Shown one piece after another: positions 8,588 to 17,622 of a DNA stretch of 64,000 bases. Positions within the stretch are counted from its first letter, which is position 1. Every line of letters starts with the position of its first letter. The position numbers and the translations under genes are program-made. This stretch comes from Winogradskya humida (GTDB lineage: Bacteria > Actinomycetota > Actinomycetes > Mycobacteriales > Micromonosporaceae): assembly GCF_016862215.1 (NCBI RefSeq), contig NZ_BOMN01000029.1, positions 1 through 64,000 on the forward strand. The letters run 5' to 3'. The notes under the pieces are model-generated. The model saw nothing but the letters and a program-made list of their open reading frames with translations. It was not told the DNA's origin and searched no databases.

Positions 8588-11304
8588 GAGCGGCTCCGGG
8601 CGGAGATCCAGGCGGTCAGGCCGAACAACCCGAGAGTTGCGGGGATCGCGGGCAGCCACGGGGGCGCGGCACCGGCGACGGGTACGGCCACCAGCGCCGC
8701 AATCAGTCCACCGAGGACGGATACGACGGCGAGGGCGGCCGGGACGGCGTACGAGATGGTGATCGCCGTACGCGACGGCAGGCCCTGCGCGCGCAGCGAG
8801 CGCAACCGATCGGTCTGAGGTCCGCGGTCGACAACGGCCGCGACTGCGGTCATCGCCGCCGCGAGCAGCACCGCCACCACGACCGTGAACAGCGCGAACC
8901 GTCCTGTGGCAGCCAGCCCCTGCCGCGAGTACCGCTCGGCGCGTGCCGTGGTGGTGTCCTCGCCCAGGACCGTCACGCCGGCTGCCTTCAACGCCGTGAC
9001 TATGCCGGGATCGGCGTCCGCGGTGAGCCAGACCTGTGCCTCGCCCCGCAGCTCGGACTCGCCCGCGACCCGCCGGGCAGCGTCCAGGTCCGCGAGGATG
9101 CCGGTCGCGCCGACCACGGGCAGGCTCCGCGCGGTGCCGGTGACCTGGACCGGCAGGGGCTGCGTACCGACCCCGATGATGGCCGGGTCGGCCAGCCGCC
9201 AGACACTCGGCGCGTTACCGGCCAGCACGACCGGCAGCGGAAGCCGGCTGTCCGCGGCGTAGACCGAGTCGCCCGAGACCCCGTTCGGGCCCGGGTCGGG
9301 TGTCATGGACAGCCCAGCGGCCGTGGTGCCGATCGCCAGCGAGACGCCGGTGAAGTCGGTCCGCCACAGGGTGGGGTCGGCGAGCTGCGCGGCGCCCGCG
9401 ATCGCGGTGTCCGGGCCGCGCTGGGCGAGGCCGCGGATGGTGACCGTGCCGGGGACGCGACGACCGTCCGGGGTCGACGGGCTGGTCAGCTGCCACCGGA
9501 CCAGGCGGCAGCCCGGCGTCGCGGTGCAGCCCGGGACGGCCGCTTCGACCGTGTGCTCACCCGGCGCGGCCGCGGGGAACCGGACACGGGCGATGACACC
9601 CGTGGCCTCGTGCTGCACCAGCAGGGTCAGGTCGGCCGGGACCGCGCGGCCGTTGCGAACCGTCAGGCTGAGCGTCGTTCCGGTGATCAGCGGCAGGCTC
9701 GGCGCGGAGACGCCGTTGTTCTCCACCAGGACGAGCGGCGGGCTCGCCGACCGATCGACCAGGGCTGCCCGCGCCTGCTTCCCGCCCGGGTCGGCCCGGT
9801 GGACGGCCCACAGCAGGCTGGTCACGGTCGGGGCCTGGACGGTGAGAACGCGGGCGGCGCCCAGCTCCTGCGCGGCACGGCCGGCTCGATCGGTGCGTGC
9901 CACGGCGAACCCTCCGGCGGTGGTCGCGGCCAGCGCCACGGCGACGACGGCCAGCGCGAACACCCGGTCGGTGCCGGGCTGACGGGAGACCTGCACCGCG
10001 GTCAGGCCGGAGCGCAGCCGCCCGGCGCGCAGTGCCACCCCGCCGGCGCGATCCGCGACCAGGCCGAGCAGCCGGGCGAGCACCAGTCCTACGGCAAGTG
10101 CGACCAGGGCGGGGGCGACCGAGCCGACGCCGCTGTCCGGGCTGCCGGAACGCGCCTGCACCACCGCACCCGCGGCCACCACGATCAGGGCCAGGTCGGC
10201 GACGTCCCCGCGCCAGTCGCGGCGGCCCACGCGCACCCGGCGCAACAGGACCGCGATCGGCCCCCGCGCGAGCACGAGGTCGACCAGCGCGAGCACCACC
10301 AGGGCGATCAGCATGGCCGCACCGACTGCGGCGGCTCCGAGACCAAGTGCAGAACCCAGCTCCGGGCGTACGGGTGCCCCGCCGGACAGCAGCCGAGCGG
10401 CCAGCACACCGAGGGGCGCACCGGCGATCGCCCCGCCGAGCAGCGGCAGCAGATGCTGGCCCAGCGCCAGGCGCAACACCCCGAACCGGGTGCCGCCACG
10501 AAGCTTGAGCAACGCCGCGTCGGCCCGGCGCTCGCGCCCGGTGTAGCGCCCGGCGAGCCCGGCCGTCAGCCAGCCGAGCACCAGCACCTGCCCGAGCGCG
10601 ATCAGCACGCCGCGCCGGATCGTGCCCCGCTCGTCGTCGACGGCGTCGAGCAGGGGGCCGGTGGCGTTGTCCACCTTCGCGCCCGCGGCGGCCGAGGCGA
10701 TGACCGGGCGCAGGTCGTACCCGTCGTCCCCACGCAGGGCGGCGACCGGCAGCGGCACCGTGTAGGTGACGTCGGCCTGCGCAAGGCGCGGATCCGTGAA
10801 CGTGGCCGCCGATGTGTAAAGGGTGTCGCTTCCCGGTTCGTAGATGGCGACGACCCGCAGGCGTACGGGCTCGGTCAGCTCACTGCCGAGCTTCAGCTTC
10901 AGCCGTTGCGCACTCGCGACACCGACCGCCACCTCGCCGGCCCGCTGCGGGCAGGAGCCGGTCAGTCGCGCGGTCGAGCAGAAGTCGGCGCGGTAGACGA
11001 GCTTGTCGCGGCTCAGGCCGAGCACCGGATGTGCACCGGGAACGGGCAGCGCGGCCCGGGCGACCCCGGCGAACTCGTCGAGGGCCCGGGCCGGGTCACC
11101 GTTGATCGGGATCGAGCCGTGCAGGGTGACGGTGCGCTGCTCGGGTGGCGCGGACTCCACCACCGTGGTGGCGGCGCGGGTGGTGACGGTCAGGGCGTAC
11201 CACGGCCCGGCGGCGGCCACGGCGGCGAGCAGAGCGGCGATGATCAACAAAGCGGCGGTCTGCGGAGTGCGGGCTCGGATCGCGTTGAAGACCTCTGAAC
11301 TCAT
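8584..11304 (-). CDS. FtsX-like ABC permease (large, two FtsX domains)
   Basis: A 906-aa permease with the same architecture as its downstream partner: an N-terminal helix (about residues 18-40), a periplasm-facing domain, three central helices, a second helix cluster, a second extracellular domain and three C-terminal helices. The ATG at 11304 follows GTGGAGCCCG; an in-frame ATG at 11322 is possible. It is the first gene of a two-gene operon and is divergent from the GH30 gene, with an 11-bp-arm palindrome in the shared promoter. The energising ATPase must be encoded elsewhere, if there is one. Confidence 0.85.
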   Translation of the reverse strand: MSSEVFNAIRARTPQTAALLIIAALLAAVAAAGPWYALTVTTRAATTVVESAPPEQRTVTLHGSIPINGDPARALDEFAGVARAALPVPGAHPVLGLSRDKLVYRADFCSTARLTGSCPQRAGEVAVGVASAQRLKLKLGSELTEPVRLRVVAIYEPGSDTLYTSAATFTDPRLAQADVTYTVPLPVAALRGDDGYDLRPVIASAAAGAKVDNATGPLLDAVDDERGTIRRGVLIALGQVLVLGWLTAGLAGRYTGRERRADAALLKLRGGTRFGVLRLALGQHLLPLLGGAIAGAPLGVLAARLLSGGAPVRPELGSALGLGAAAVGAAMLIALVVLALVDLVLARGPIAVLLRRVRVGRRDWRGDVADLALIVVAAGAVVQARSGSPDSGVGSVAPALVALAVGLVLARLLGLVADRAGGVALRAGRLRSGLTAVQVSRQPGTDRVFALAVVAVALAATTAGGFAVARTDRAGRAAQELGAARVLTVQAPTVTSLLWAVHRADPGGKQARAALVDRSASPPLVLVENNGVSAPSLPLITGTTLSLTVRNGRAVPADLTLLVQHEATGVIARVRFPAAAPGEHTVEAAVPGCTATPGCRLVRWQLTSPSTPDGRRVPGTVTIRGLAQRGPDTAIAGAAQLADPTLWRTDFTGVSLAIGTTAAGLSMTPDPGPNGVSGDSVYAADSRLPLPVVLAGNAPSVWRLADPAIIGVGTQPLPVQVTGTARSLPVVGATGILADLDAARRVAGESELRGEAQVWLTADADPGIVTALKAAGVTVLGEDTTTARAERYSRQGLAATGRFALFTVVVAVLLAAAMTAVAAVVDRGPQTDRLRSLRAQGLPSRTAITISYAVPAALAVVSVLGGLIAALVAVPVAGAAPPWLPAIPATLGLFGLTAWISARSRS

Positions 11305-11323
11305 CGGGCTCCACATTGCCATT

Positions 11324-11350
11324 CGGTTAAGTCAGATCTTGACTTAACCG
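11324..11350. promoter_or_regulatory. Palindrome in FtsX/GH30 divergent promoter
   Basis: CGGTTAAGTCA (11324-11334) and TGACTTAACCG (11340-11350) are perfect 11-bp arms around GATCT. It lies 20 bp upstream of the FtsX start and 58 bp upstream of the GH30 start. A dimeric repressor of both transcripts is likely, but no regulator gene is adjacent. Confidence 0.65.
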
Positions 11351-11408
11351 CGCCGGATAGTAAGTCTTCTTTTATGTCGATGCCTGTCGATGTCAATGAG
11401 GAGGCCTT

Positions 11409-13601
11409 GTGAGGCGATCCCTGACCGTTGCCCTGGTGACCGTGCTGGCCGCGGCCACCGCTGCCGCACCGGCCGAAGCACACCGCCGTGAGCTGGTGCT
11501 CGGCAGTTACTCGGCCGGCAACACCTCGTGGCAGCCGCTGCCGGCGACCTGGCTCGGCAAGGACAGCGGCACCGCCGCCGACGCCACGGTTGTCGTGGAC
11601 CCGAGCCAGCCCCGGCAGCGCTACTCGGGGATCGGCTTCTCGCTCGACGAGACGAGCGTGTCCAACCTGTGGAAGCTCACACCCGCCGAGCGGGACCGGG
11701 CGATCCAGCTGCTCGTGGACCCGCGCACCGGCGCCGGGCTCGACCGTTTCCGCCTCACCATCGGCAGCCCCGACCTCATCGAGCATCTGCCGTTCTGGTC
11801 CTACGACGAGCTCCCCGCCGGGGTCAGCGACGATTTCCCGCTGCGGCACTTCTCCATCCAGCGCGACCTCGACCTGCACATCGTCGACACGGTCAAACTC
11901 ATCCAGCGTTACAACCCGCGGGCCACGTTCTTCGCCTCGGCCTGGAGCGCGCCGGCGTGGATGAAGACGAACAACCGATTCACCGGCGAGGTCGCGTTGC
12001 TGCCCGGGAGCACGAGCTCCTACTACCAGGCCGGCAAGCTGCGCGACGACTGCATCGACGTATTCGCGCGGTACTACGTCAAATACCTGCAGGCGTACGC
12101 GAAGCAGGGAATCAGGATCGATGCTTTGACACTGCTCAATGAGCCGGGCATGGACGTCGTCTACCCGGCCATGGACATCACCGTGGCCCAGCAGCAGAAA
12201 CTCTCCGTCGCGATCAAGCGGGAACTCGCCGCCGCGCGGCTTGGCACCGACCTCTATGTGCACGACTTCAATTTCTGGGACTGGCGGGACCCGAACAGCA
12301 CCGCGACCAAGAACTACTACCGGATCTTCGATGACCCTAAGGCCCTGCGGGCGGCCGATGCCATAGCGTTTCACCCATACTGGGGCGACCCGGAGGTCAT
12401 GCGGGACGCGTACGAGCAGTACGGCAAACCCGTGCACCTGACCGAGACCAGCGATCTGAGCCCGGCGACAATTCTCGACTATTTCCGGCTCGACGCGAGC
12501 TCGTATGTCATGTGGGCACAGACCACGGATCAGGACGGCGGCACGCTGCACTGGACCGACAAACGCGACAACAATGTGGACTGGGAAGAGGTCGGCCGCA
12601 CCACCAAGTGGCCCGATCGCCTGGTCAAGGTCGACACCACGACCCGCACCTTCTCGGTGCGCGACGAGCTCTATGCGATGGGCCAGTTCGCCAAATACCT
12701 GACCCCCGATTTCGTACGCGTAGAGTCCGGCACCCCCGGCCACGGCATCAGCAACGTCGTATTCCGGGACCGCAACTCCTACGTCGCCGTGGTGGGCAAC
12801 AGCAACCCGGATGCCGCCCGCGTCCGCGTCGTCGTAGCAGGGAAGTCGTTCGTCGCCGAGGTGCCTGCCGGGGCGTACGCCACCTATCGCTGGACCCAGA
12901 ACCCGCCCACCGGGCACAGCCACCCGCCGGTCCTCACCGCGCCCGCGGAGGTCGTCGCCCAGCAGTACGGAACCACGACGTTCTCGTTGCGTGGCACCAG
13001 CCGGCTCTCCTACTACGCCGTCGACCTGCCCCCGGGCGTGAGCGTGGACGCCGCCACCGGGCTCGTCACACTGACCCCGGTCGCGGCGGGATCGCAGGAC
13101 CTGACGTTCTACGCCACCGACGGCCGTGCGCGCGCCGAGGCCAAGGTGCACGTCACCGTGGAACCGCACGGGGCACCTGTGGGCGTACGCGTAGAAGCCG
13201 AGGCCTACACCGCGCAACACGGCTGGACGGACGGCGGGGCGAACTTCGTCGAGAACACCGCGTCCGCGAGCGGCGGCAAGAACGTGGGCTGGACCGCCGC
13301 GGGCAACTGGCTGCAGTTCCGGATCGACGTGGCGCAGCCCGGCCGCTACGAACTGGAACTGCGCGCCGCCAACGGATCCGGCTCCGACGCCGTCGATGCC
13401 GTCTCCTTCCGCGACGCGACCGGCGCCACCGGCACCACCCTTGCCACGCTCACCGTGCCGGCGACCGGGGGCTGGGCTTCCTACGAGTCGCTGCACACCA
13501 CGGTCGAGCTGACCGCGGGCGACCAGCTCGTCACCGTCCACTGCGAGACCGGAGGCTTCAACCTCGACTACTTCCGGCTGTCGCCCCTCACAGACAGGTG
13601 A
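11409..13601 (+). CDS. Secreted GH30 family glycoside hydrolase with CBM6
   Basis: A 730-aa secreted enzyme. It has an N-terminal signal peptide (RRSLTVALVTVLAAATAAAPAEA) and then a GH30 (glucosylceramidase/beta-glucanase-like) TIM barrel with its side beta-domain to about residue 495. The probable acid/base is Glu245 (LLNEPG) and the nucleophile Glu346 (HLTETSD). A putative Ig-like linker follows (about 500-590) and a C-terminal CBM6 (about 595-728, ending LDYFRL). The GTG start at 11409 follows GAGGAGGCCTT. It probably hydrolyses beta-linked glucan or xylan outside the cell. Confidence 0.9.
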   Translation: MRRSLTVALVTVLAAATAAAPAEAHRRELVLGSYSAGNTSWQPLPATWLGKDSGTAADATVVVDPSQPRQRYSGIGFSLDETSVSNLWKLTPAERDRAIQLLVDPRTGAGLDRFRLTIGSPDLIEHLPFWSYDELPAGVSDDFPLRHFSIQRDLDLHIVDTVKLIQRYNPRATFFASAWSAPAWMKTNNRFTGEVALLPGSTSSYYQAGKLRDDCIDVFARYYVKYLQAYAKQGIRIDALTLLNEPGMDVVYPAMDITVAQQQKLSVAIKRELAAARLGTDLYVHDFNFWDWRDPNSTATKNYYRIFDDPKALRAADAIAFHPYWGDPEVMRDAYEQYGKPVHLTETSDLSPATILDYFRLDASSYVMWAQTTDQDGGTLHWTDKRDNNVDWEEVGRTTKWPDRLVKVDTTTRTFSVRDELYAMGQFAKYLTPDFVRVESGTPGHGISNVVFRDRNSYVAVVGNSNPDAARVRVVVAGKSFVAEVPAGAYATYRWTQNPPTGHSHPPVLTAPAEVVAQQYGTTTFSLRGTSRLSYYAVDLPPGVSVDAATGLVTLTPVAAGSQDLTFYATDGRARAEAKVHVTVEPHGAPVGVRVEAEAYTAQHGWTDGGANFVENTASASGGKNVGWTAAGNWLQFRIDVAQPGRYELELRAANGSGSDAVDAVSFRDATGATGTTLATLTVPATGGWASYESLHTTVELTAGDQLVTVHCETGGFNLDYFRLSPLTDR

Positions 13602-13746
13602 GGCAGTTCCAGGGGTCGTCGGAGCGCACGGCGGTGACGGGGCTCTTGTCCCGGGCGGGGGTAGATGACGTGGTCGTCGCCAGGAAAGCGATGCCCAGCA
13701 CGGCAAGGACGGCGACGGCAAGGACGATCAGACGGGAACGCATCAT
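13588..13746 (-). CDS. 52-aa exported peptide, candidate signalling peptide
   Basis: A short gene whose ATG at 13746 overlaps the stop of the LuxR-type regulator (ATGA), so it is translationally coupled to it. The product has a basic N-terminus (MMRSR), a hydrophobic stretch over residues 6-22, a small polar spacer with TTTSSTPAR, and a C-terminus DDPWNCLTCL with two Cys three apart. This reads as a Sec signal peptide or single anchor with a short mature peptide. It overlaps the GH30 3' end by 14 bp on the opposite strand. The family is not recognised. A role as a secreted signal or effector of the adjacent regulators is inferred from the coupling alone. Confidence 0.65.
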   Translation of the reverse strand: MMRSRLIVLAVAVLAVLGIAFLATTTSSTPARDKSPVTAVRSDDPWNCLTCL

Positions 13747-14843
13747 GACTCCGGGTTCATCGGTGGGGTGACGACGCGCAGGGCGCCGAGGGTAAGACCG
13801 AGCTGGAACCTGTTCTCCACGCCGAGACGATCCATCAGCGCGCGCAGCATGTTGGTGACCGAACGAGGACTGATCGTCAGGATATCGGCGGCGGTCCGAT
13901 CCGTGTGCCCCGTCGCGAGCAGGGCGATCAATGCGTGCTCGCGCTCCGAGAGCTGGATCGGTGCGACAAGTGCCTGCTGCCGGGTGACGGCGGAACTCCA
14001 GTGCCGGTCGAACAGGCCGGCCAGCGCGTCCATGACAGCGGGGCCGCTGAACTCGAAGTAGCCGCGCTCGAGGTCACGCGGATCGGCCGGGATCAACGCC
14101 ACCCGCCGGTCCACCATGAGCATCCGCAGCGGCACGTCCTCGGAGTCGTAGCACTGGTAGGACGTGCCGTTGACCAGGTGGCTGCTGACATCCAGCCGGT
14201 CACCGTCGGCGAGCGGCGGGCGCAACAGCCGGCACCGGACGCCCCGGTCGAGCAGCGCCGCGTCCACCGGCGCCGCGGCCCGCGCCGATTCGGCGTCGGG
14301 CGACTGATCGGGGCTCATCGTCCAGAGCTCGTGAATGTCCTGCCCGACGACTTCAGCGAGACGCGTGCGGGCCGCTGCCCGGCTGGACAGGTAGCGCATG
14401 CCTTCCGCGAAGCGACCCGGCAGACCGGGAACGGTGGACGACGGCAGGGCCGCGGCGATACCGGAGAGGCGCAACCCGTTCATGACCTCCCGGTGGCTAC
14501 GCACTCGCGAGTCCGGGTCGATCTGCCGCCGGTTGCGGGAGCGGAGCATGTCGATGACGGCGGCCGGGCGGCGCGCGGTCCAGATCCGGCTCACGGCACG
14601 CACATCCGTGGTGGAGACGGCGGCGCCGCATTCGCGCAGCTCGGCTAGGGCCTCAGCGGTGCGGCGGGCCGGCAGCCCGAGCTCGACCGCGAGGGTGCGC
14701 TCGGTGCGCGAGCCGAACGTCGTCAGGGTGCGGAAGACGAGATCAGCGTCGCTGGACAGTCCCCAGCGGACCAGGGACGGAACGGCGGCGCCCAGGGGTA
14801 CCCGGGTACGCGTCACTCCATCGATTCTCATCGTGTTGGTCAA
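13743..14843 (-). CDS. LuxR-type regulator with N-terminal TrmB-like domain
   Basis: A 366-aa regulator. An N-terminal winged-helix segment resembles TrmB (LVFRTLTTFGSRTERTLAVE region), a middle domain of about 200 residues looks PLD-like, and a C-terminal LuxR HTH covers residues 295-350 (LSEREHALIALLATGHTD, recognition helix SPRSVTNMLRALMDRLG). There is no receiver domain. The start is probably the TTG at 14843, because GGAGG sits 6 nt upstream; the ATG at 14831 would leave that site 18 nt away. It overlaps the upstream 80-aa paralog and the downstream 52-aa peptide gene. Confidence 0.82.
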   Translation of the reverse strand: MTNTMRIDGVTRTRVPLGAAVPSLVRWGLSSDADLVFRTLTTFGSRTERTLAVELGLPARRTAEALAELRECGAAVSTTDVRAVSRIWTARRPAAVIDMLRSRNRRQIDPDSRVRSHREVMNGLRLSGIAAALPSSTVPGLPGRFAEGMRYLSSRAAARTRLAEVVGQDIHELWTMSPDQSPDAESARAAAPVDAALLDRGVRCRLLRPPLADGDRLDVSSHLVNGTSYQCYDSEDVPLRMLMVDRRVALIPADPRDLERGYFEFSGPAVMDALAGLFDRHWSSAVTRQQALVAPIQLSEREHALIALLATGHTDRTAADILTISPRSVTNMLRALMDRLGVENRFQLGLTLGALRVVTPPMNPES

Positions 14844-15082
14844 CCCTCACCTCCGACGGACGGACCGGGAACGTTGGCCTTGCGGAGGAATCCGAGGGCA
14901 AGTCCGAGCTGGAAGCGATTGTCCACTCCGAGGCGATCCATGAGGTTACGCAGAATGTTCGTCACCGAGCGTGCGCTGATGCCGAGCTGCTCGGCCGCGG
15001 ACACGTCGGTGCAGCCCTGCGCCAGCAGCGCGACCAGCGCACGCTCGCGGTCGGACAGGTTGATCTTCGGTTTCTGGGACAT
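14840..15082 (-). CDS. Stand-alone LuxR-type HTH protein (80 aa)
   Basis: An 80-aa protein consisting almost entirely of a LuxR DNA-binding domain: LSDRERALVALLAQGCTD, then SARSVTNILRNLMDRLG and a short tail. It is closely similar to the C-terminal 70 residues of the next gene, so one was probably derived from the other. The start ATG at 15082 is chosen because the HTH begins right after it; the frame upstream to 15244 is Arg/Gly-rich and unlikely. The stop overlaps the TTG start of the 366-aa regulator. It could compete for the same sites or form heterodimers. Confidence 0.75.
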   Translation of the reverse strand: MSQKPKINLSDRERALVALLAQGCTDVSAAEQLGISARSVTNILRNLMDRLGVDNRFQLGLALGFLRKANVPGPSVGGEG

Positions 15083-15318
15083 CGTGGGGATGCAATCACG
15101 GGCCGCCCGCGCCGGTCCAGCAATCCGGCGCCCGCTTCTGTTTCCCGCAATTTCCCCCCGACCACCCCCTCGGCCGTTGACCCCGTCGGCCGCCCTGCGC
15201 AATCTGGCTAGGGGCTCTTCGACCGGTGGGCCGGGCTCCGACATTCAGACGGGGGATGTCGGAAACCGGGCCACCGGTTTCGCCAAATTCGCACCTGATC
15301 ATGGTCTTTCGGGGCGTA

Positions 15319-16140
15319 ATGGTCGTCGTGATGAAAAAGTTCTTCGCCTTCCTCGCTGTCCTCGCCCTCCCGTTCGGCATAGCCGCGCCGGCCCGCGCCG
15401 GCACCGCGTCCCCGGCGGCCGTGACGCCGCCCTACCACGTGGTGCGGCCCGGCGAGACGATCAAGAAGATCGCCGACTTCTACGGAATCACCCCGAAGCA
15501 GCTGCGCGCGTGGAACGCGATCGTCAAGCCCAACCAGCCCAGCGTCGACGGCGTGCTGAACCTCGCGAAACCGCTGAGCCCGCTCACCGGGTGGCGCTCC
15601 TGGGTTGAGACCGTGACCCCAGGACAGGTCAACTGGGACCCGGCGAAGAACTGCCCGGTTCCGCCGGAGGACCTGCGCAAGGTCTGGGTCACGTACATCG
15701 ACTTCTACGGGGTCGCCCACCCCGGCAGCATCGTCGTCAACAAGGCGATCGCGGCGCGGACCCAGAGCGTCTTCCTGGCGCTCTACCGGATGCGGTTCCG
15801 GATCCAGGGGATGAGCCCGATGACGATCAACGCGCCCTACATAACCGACTACGGCACCGTCACGGCCGGATACAGCTGCCGGCTGGTCGGCGGGACCAAG
15901 ACCGTTTCCCAGCACGCGTACGGGCTGGCCATCGACGTCAACCCGGTGCAGAACCCGATGTACCGCGGGACCTACGTCGACTCGGGCACCCAGGTCACGT
16001 TCATGACGCGGTGGGCGTACCGAAGAGGCATGATGCATGCCGCCGGTGCGGTCCGGGCCTTCACCACCAACGGTTTCTACTGGGGCGGGCGCTGGCACAC
16101 GCTGAAGGACTACATGCACTTCAGCCCGACCAACAAATGA
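15319..16140 (+). CDS. LysM / M15-family peptidoglycan peptidase, secreted
   Basis: About 273 aa. A signal peptide (KKFFAFLAVLALPFGIAAPARA) is followed by one LysM repeat (residues 39-85, YHVVRPGETIKKIADFYGIT) and an M15C/VanY-like peptidase domain. The zinc-site motifs are S-x-H-x-x-x-x-x-x-D in SQHAYGLAID (His199, Asp206) and the C-terminal DYMHF (His267). It probably cuts cross-links in cell-wall peptide stems. The start is ATG 15319 or 15331; GGGG lies just upstream of the first. It is convergent with the LVIVD gene across a bidirectional terminator. Confidence 0.88.
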   Translation: MVVVMKKFFAFLAVLALPFGIAAPARAGTASPAAVTPPYHVVRPGETIKKIADFYGITPKQLRAWNAIVKPNQPSVDGVLNLAKPLSPLTGWRSWVETVTPGQVNWDPAKNCPVPPEDLRKVWVTYIDFYGVAHPGSIVVNKAIAARTQSVFLALYRMRFRIQGMSPMTINAPYITDYGTVTAGYSCRLVGGTKTVSQHAYGLAIDVNPVQNPMYRGTYVDSGTQVTFMTRWAYRRGMMHAAGAVRAFTTNGFYWGGRWHTLKDYMHFSPTNK

Positions 16141-16180
16141 GACCGGCCCGGCTCCCCGGTGCAGGGGTTCCGGGCCGGTC
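16141..16180. terminator. Bidirectional terminator between convergent genes
   Basis: GACCGGCCCGG (16141-16151) and CCGGGCCGGTC (16170-16180) are perfect 11-bp arms, with a further CCCC/GGGG pairing in the loop. It sits directly between the M15 peptidase stop and the LVIVD protein stop. Confidence 0.8.
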
Positions 16181-16191
16181 CACTCAGCCGA

Positions 16192-17622
16192 TCACGGCAG
16201 CAGGAAGTTCTTCTGCGTCTGCGCGTTGAACACGTTCGTCCGGAACAGCTTGGCCAGATCGGTACGGATGTCCTTCAACTCCAGTACGTCGACACCCTTG
16301 TTGATGTCGTTGGAGTAGATGAAGCCGTTGTACCAGTACGCCGACCACGAACCACCGCTCACGAACTGCGTCGCCGAGATCGGGCCCCGCTCCCAGTAGG
16401 CCAGCTCCCTGGGCCGGGACGAGTTGGTGAAGTCCCAGACCGAGATGCCGCCCTGGTACCACGCCTGCACCATGATGTCGCGGCCAGGCACCGGGATCAG
16501 CGAGCCGTTGTGGGCCACGCAGTTCTCGGTCGCCGTGTTGGTTCGCGGGATCTTGAAGTAGCTGCGGAACTCCAGCGTGCGGTTGTTGCCGCGGCCCACG
16601 ATGTCGTATACCGCGTCAGCGCCCCGGTTCGGCCCGATCTCCGGGTTGCAGGTGGCCTGGCCGCCGCCGCCGAGCTCGTCCGTGAAGACGATCTTGGTCG
16701 CGTTGTTGTTGAACGTCGCCGAGTGCCAGAAGGCGAAGTTCACGGTGTCACGTACGGTCGTGATGACCCGCGGCGCCGTCCGTACCGAGATGTCGAAGAG
16801 CACCCCGTCACCCATGCACGCACCCGCGGCGATGTTCTTGTCCGGGTACGCGGTGATGTCGTGGCAGCCGCTCGTCGCGGTGTGACCGGGTGCGCCCGGG
16901 TACGCGCCGTCCGGGAAGAGCACCGGCGCCGCGACCACGGCAGCGGCCGTGGGGTCGGCCTTCGGCACCTGGACGATCGAGATCTTGTCGTGCGGCAGGA
17001 CGCAGTTGGGCTGATCCACCCCGGACGTGTTGTACGACGACACATACAGGTAGACGTTGGGGTCGCCGAACTTGCCGGGGATCAGCGTCTGGGTGTGCGA
17101 GCCGCAGTCCGTCTTGATCGACTTCAGGTAGACCGGCGTGAGCGGGTCGCTGATGTCGAAGATCTTGATGCCCTCCCAGCGCTCGCCGGGCTGCGCCGTG
17201 GTCGCCGCGACGTTGTCGCACGAGTCGTTGGTGCGCTGCGAGTCGGTGCCCAGGAAGAGCAGGTTCCCGCTGATCGAGATGTCGTTCTGCGAGCCCGGGC
17301 AGAGCACCTGAGCGGCAACGGTCGGCGTCTTCGGCTTGCTGATGTCATAGACGGCGAAACCGTTGTAATTGCCGCCGAATGCGTAGTGGCCCTTGAAGGC
17401 CCAGTCGGAGTTCGTCGTCGACGCGAACGGGCCGGTCTTCGGCAGATAGGCGACCTGTTTGAGGTTGGGCGTACTCACGATCTCGTCGACGCCGGGTGGC
17501 GTACCCGGATCGAGCGGGTCCTGCGCACTCGCGGGCGCCGTGAGCAGGGCAAGGCCGATCATGGCCGCACTGAGCACCGCCAGCCGTTTGACCTGCCGAC
17601 CTCGTGGGGCAGAGTCCTTCAT
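16192..17622 (-). CDS. LVIVD repeat-containing secreted protein
   Basis: A 476-aa exported protein. The signal peptide VKRLAVLSAAMIGLALLTAPASA is followed by repeated beta-propeller-like blocks, each with a YDISKPKTP, FDISDPLTP or WDFTNSSRP type core, which match the LVIVD repeat pattern. Pairs of Cys occur in the extracellular part. No catalytic motif is visible; the family is thought to be surface-associated. The ATG at 17622 is preceded by GGAAGGAGCCTT, so the longer frame to 17646 is rejected. Confidence 0.82.
   Translation of the reverse strand: MKDSAPRGRQVKRLAVLSAAMIGLALLTAPASAQDPLDPGTPPGVDEIVSTPNLKQVAYLPKTGPFASTTNSDWAFKGHYAFGGNYNGFAVYDISKPKTPTVAAQVLCPGSQNDISISGNLLFLGTDSQRTNDSCDNVAATTAQPGERWEGIKIFDISDPLTPVYLKSIKTDCGSHTQTLIPGKFGDPNVYLYVSSYNTSGVDQPNCVLPHDKISIVQVPKADPTAAAVVAAPVLFPDGAYPGAPGHTATSGCHDITAYPDKNIAAGACMGDGVLFDISVRTAPRVITTVRDTVNFAFWHSATFNNNATKIVFTDELGGGGQATCNPEIGPNRGADAVYDIVGRGNNRTLEFRSYFKIPRTNTATENCVAHNGSLIPVPGRDIMVQAWYQGGISVWDFTNSSRPRELAYWERGPISATQFVSGGSWSAYWYNGFIYSNDINKGVDVLELKDIRTDLAKLFRTNVFNAQTQKNFLLP

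Noticed and set aside
6065..8818. Long plus-strand ORF opposite the FtsX permease
   Set aside because: Lacks any conserved domain or ribosome site; high-GC antisense ORF within a well-supported membrane-protein gene.
9553..11298. 581-codon plus-strand ORF opposite the second FtsX permease
   Set aside because: Same antisense artefact; Arg/Gly/Gln-rich low-complexity product.
11301..13721. 806-codon minus-strand ORF over the GH30 gene
   Set aside because: GH30 has catalytic Glu motifs, signal peptide and CBM6; the antisense reading has none.
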